Assembly (NCBI RefSeq): GCF_947493595.1
Contig: NZ_CANLRL010000001.1
Coordinates: 434,001 to 498,000 of the forward strand
Direction: 5' to 3'
Source of the DNA: an uncultured Shimia sp.
GTDB taxonomy: Bacteria > Pseudomonadota > Alphaproteobacteria > Rhodobacterales > Rhodobacteraceae
Length of the DNA stretch: 64,000 nucleotides
Of the stretch, positions 62,085-64,000 are shown piece by piece. How positions within the stretch are numbered: position 1 is the stretch's first letter; every line of letters starts with the position of its first letter. A program made the translations under genes and the position numbers. Under the pieces are notes generated by a model. It worked only from the letters and a program-made list of their open reading frames with translations, was not told the DNA's origin and made no database searches.

Positions 62085-64000
62085 ATGTCCCTGCCGCCCG
62101 GATTCCTAGATGAGCTTCGCAGCCGTACCTCCATTGTTCAGGTGGTGGGGCGCAAAGTCATGTGGGAAGCGCGCAAGTCCAATCAGGGCAAGGGGGATAT
62201 GTGGGCGCCTTGTCCGTTTCACCATGAAAAAACCGCGTCATTTCATGTGGATGATCGCAAGGGGTACTACTACTGCTTTGGCTGTCAGGCCAAAGGGGAC
62301 GCGATCAAGTTTGTGACCGAAACCGAGAATGTTGGGTTTATGGAAGCGGTGGAAATTCTGGCCGAAGAGGCCGGGATGACCATGCCCAAGCGCGATCCCC
62401 AGGCGCAGCAGAAGGCGGACCGTCGCACGCAGCTGTCAGATGTCATGGAAATGGCGGTCCAGCATTTCCGCCTGATGTTGAATGCAGGTGCTGGCGCTGA
62501 AGCGCGGGCTTATTTGGACAAGCGCGGAATGGCGCAGGAAACGCGAGATCGGTTTGACATCGGGTTTGCGCCGGACGGTTGGCAGGGGCTTTGGGATGCG
62601 CTGACCGGCAAAGGTGTGGCACCTGATTTGATTATGGGCGCTGGGCTGGCCAAACCGTCCAATAAAGGCGGCAAGCCGTATGACACGTTCCGCAATCGGA
62701 TCATGTTCCCGATCCGGGATGGGCGCGGCAAGTGTATCGCCTTTGGTGGTCGCGCGATGGACCCCAATGACAACGCGAAATATCTAAACAGCCCAGAAAC
62801 CGAACTGTTTGATAAAGGGCGCAGTCTGTACAATCACGGGCCAGCCCGAGAGGCGGCAGGCAAAGGTCAGCCGTTGATTGTAGCGGAAGGCTATATGGAC
62901 GTGATCGCGCTCTGTGAAGCCGGATTTGGCGCCTCTGTTGCGCCGCTGGGGACAGCGGTCACGGAAAACCAGTTGCAGTTGCTGTGGCGCATTTCGGACG
63001 AACCGATCATTGCGTTGGATGGTGATAAGGCTGGCATTCGCGCCGCGATGCGGGTGGTGGATTTGGCTCTGCCTTTGCTCGAAGCGGGCAAATCGCTGCG
63101 CTTTGCTGTGATGCCAGAAGGGCAAGACCCGGACGATCTGATCAAAGCCAAAGGTGCCGGGGCTGTGCAGAAGGTTCTGGATGGCGCAATGCCAATGGTG
63201 AACCTGCTGTGGCAGCGCGAAGTTGAAGGCAAGGTGTTTGATAGCCCCGAGCGGCGGGCAGCGCTGGACAAGTTGCTCAAGCAAAAGATCAAGTTGATCA
63301 ACGATCCGTCGATCCGCAGCCATTATGGCGAGGCCATCAAAGAACTCAGGTTCCAGCTGTTCCGACCACAAAGGGGCGGTGGAAAAGGCGGCTTCAAAAA
63401 AGGCAAATGGAACGCAGAGCCAACGGTTCAGGCCCATACCAAGTCATCAATGCTGGCGGCCAGTGAAGGACCTGTGGAGATGCGCGTGCGAGAAGCCGTG
63501 GTATTGGCTGTGGCTTTGGTCAATCCGGAATTGCTGGACGATTTTGAATATGAGATCGAAAGCATGGATTGCATGGATCAGGACAACGCGCATCTGCGCG
63601 ATGTGTTGTTGCGCTATGCCAACACGCCTGACCCGCGTGGCAATGTGGAAATAGCTTTGGGGCTGGAGATGGTTGAAAACCTGCTGCGCCAACCCCATGT
63701 CGCCATCACCCCCGCCGTACGCAAACCCGGTGACATGGCGCTGGCGCGCATGACGCTAACCGAGGAGCTCGCAAAGCTCAAAACCGCGCGGGGATTGAGC
63801 GAAGAAATCGCCGAAGCTGAAGAAGACCTCATGAGCGTTGCTGATGAGGCAATGACCTGGCGGTTGGGCCAGGCGGCGGAGGCGCGAAACAAGGCAATGC
63901 AAAGCGGTCTCGACGAAGAAGGCGGGGGCGATTTTGCTGTTGGCGACAATGGGGCGCCAATTGACAAAGATGAACGTGCAGCGTTGGATGCGCTGGCAGA
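62085..64000 (+). CDS. dnaG: DNA primase, 3' end cut by the window
   Basis: DnaG makes RNA primers at the replication fork. About 638 residues are visible from MSLPPGFLDELRSRTSIVQ. The zinc-binding CHC2 domain has CPFHHEKTASF and YYYCFGCQAKGD near residues 44-65. The TOPRIM catalytic domain has VAEGYMDVIAL near residue 268 and IIALDGDKAGIRAAMRV near residue 310. The C-terminal DnaB-interacting region is partly present at the window end. The frame stays open to 64000, so the gene continues to the right. The start is close behind the secreted protein gene. Confidence 0.95.
   Translation, partial: MSLPPGFLDELRSRTSIVQVVGRKVMWEARKSNQGKGDMWAPCPFHHEKTASFHVDDRKGYYYCFGCQAKGDAIKFVTETENVGFMEAVEILAEEAGMTMPKRDPQAQQKADRRTQLSDVMEMAVQHFRLMLNAGAGAEARAYLDKRGMAQETRDRFDIGFAPDGWQGLWDALTGKGVAPDLIMGAGLAKPSNKGGKPYDTFRNRIMFPIRDGRGKCIAFGGRAMDPNDNAKYLNSPETELFDKGRSLYNHGPAREAAGKGQPLIVAEGYMDVIALCEAGFGASVAPLGTAVTENQLQLLWRISDEPIIALDGDKAGIRAAMRVVDLALPLLEAGKSLRFAVMPEGQDPDDLIKAKGAGAVQKVLDGAMPMVNLLWQREVEGKVFDSPERRAALDKLLKQKIKLINDPSIRSHYGEAIKELRFQLFRPQRGGGKGGFKKGKWNAEPTVQAHTKSSMLAASEGPVEMRVREAVVLAVALVNPELLDDFEYEIESMDCMDQDNAHLRDVLLRYANTPDPRGNVEIALGLEMVENLLRQPHVAITPAVRKPGDMALARMTLTEELAKLKTARGLSEEIAEAEEDLMSVADEAMTWRLGQAAEARNKAMQSGLDEEGGGDFAVGDNGAPIDKDERAALDALA

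Overview
The window looks like a chromosomal segment of a marine Roseobacter-group alphaproteobacterium (Rhodobacterales). I infer this from the mix of heterotetrameric sarcosine oxidase, a non-pyrrolysine MttB homologue, a 2-aminobenzoyl-CoA pathway, a free-standing Hint-domain protein, a PutA/PutR pair and TadE/TadG proteins, and from the high-GC codon use throughout. I see no insertion sequence, integrase, phage gene or CRISPR array. The two ends cut genes: an unidentified C-terminus on the left and dnaG on the right.

Layout. 1-7 kb: HAD phosphatase, MttB-family methyltransferase, DUF4153 membrane protein, then a split soluble-guanylate-cyclase-like sensor (H-NOX-like protein plus HNOBA-GGDEF diguanylate cyclase). 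6.2-12.3 kb: LysR regulator divergent from xdhABC (xanthine dehydrogenase) and a DUF1801 protein. 12.4-22.1 kb: a long operon-like cluster for tryptophan to kynurenine to anthranilate to 2-aminobenzoyl-CoA and on to beta-oxidation-like steps. It holds the monooxygenase/old-yellow-enzyme fusion, SDR, MarR, enoyl-CoA hydratase, acyl-CoA dehydrogenase, CoA ligase, kynA, kynU and a RidA-like protein. 22-32.7 kb: GNAT protein, a small membrane protein, tRNA-Gly, ABC exporter, acyl-CoA synthetase, glpK, phnA-like, dtd, PaaI thioesterase and a divergent metF/metR pair. 32.8-41.8 kb: Hint protein, MDR oxidoreductase, inositol monophosphatase, GFA protein, rhomboid protease, putA/putR and a TPR protein. 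41.9-49.7 kb: tRNA-Leu, a 51-residue membrane protein, metG, MFS transporter, ImuA-like protein, ureohydrolase and aldo/keto reductase. 49.7-55 kb: TadE/TadE/TadG set on the minus strand and NAD-type glutamate dehydrogenase. 55-61.7 kb: outer-membrane-like barrel, then soxB-[185 aa orphan]-soxD-soxA-soxG. The window ends in dnaG.

How it fits together. Most genes serve heterotrophic use of nitrogen-rich small molecules: methylated amines or betaines and sarcosine (mttB, soxBDAG, gdhA), purines (xdh), tryptophan (kyn and aminobenzoyl-CoA genes), proline (put) and a guanidino compound (speB-like). Regulators sit beside their likely targets: MarR in the aminobenzoyl-CoA cluster, MetR beside metF, PutR beside putA, LysR beside xdh. 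The most notable sequence-level observations are: a shared dyad GCGAC-N7-GTCGC upstream of both mttB and soxB; an H-NOX-like protein in which the heme-ligand His and the YxSxR motif are not found; a RidA homologue without the catalytic Arg in the aminobenzoyl-CoA cluster; a four-copy extragenic repeat; a terminator-like hairpin that contains the Shine-Dalgarno of a thioesterase gene; and two roughly 50-residue membrane-protein genes beside the two tRNAs.
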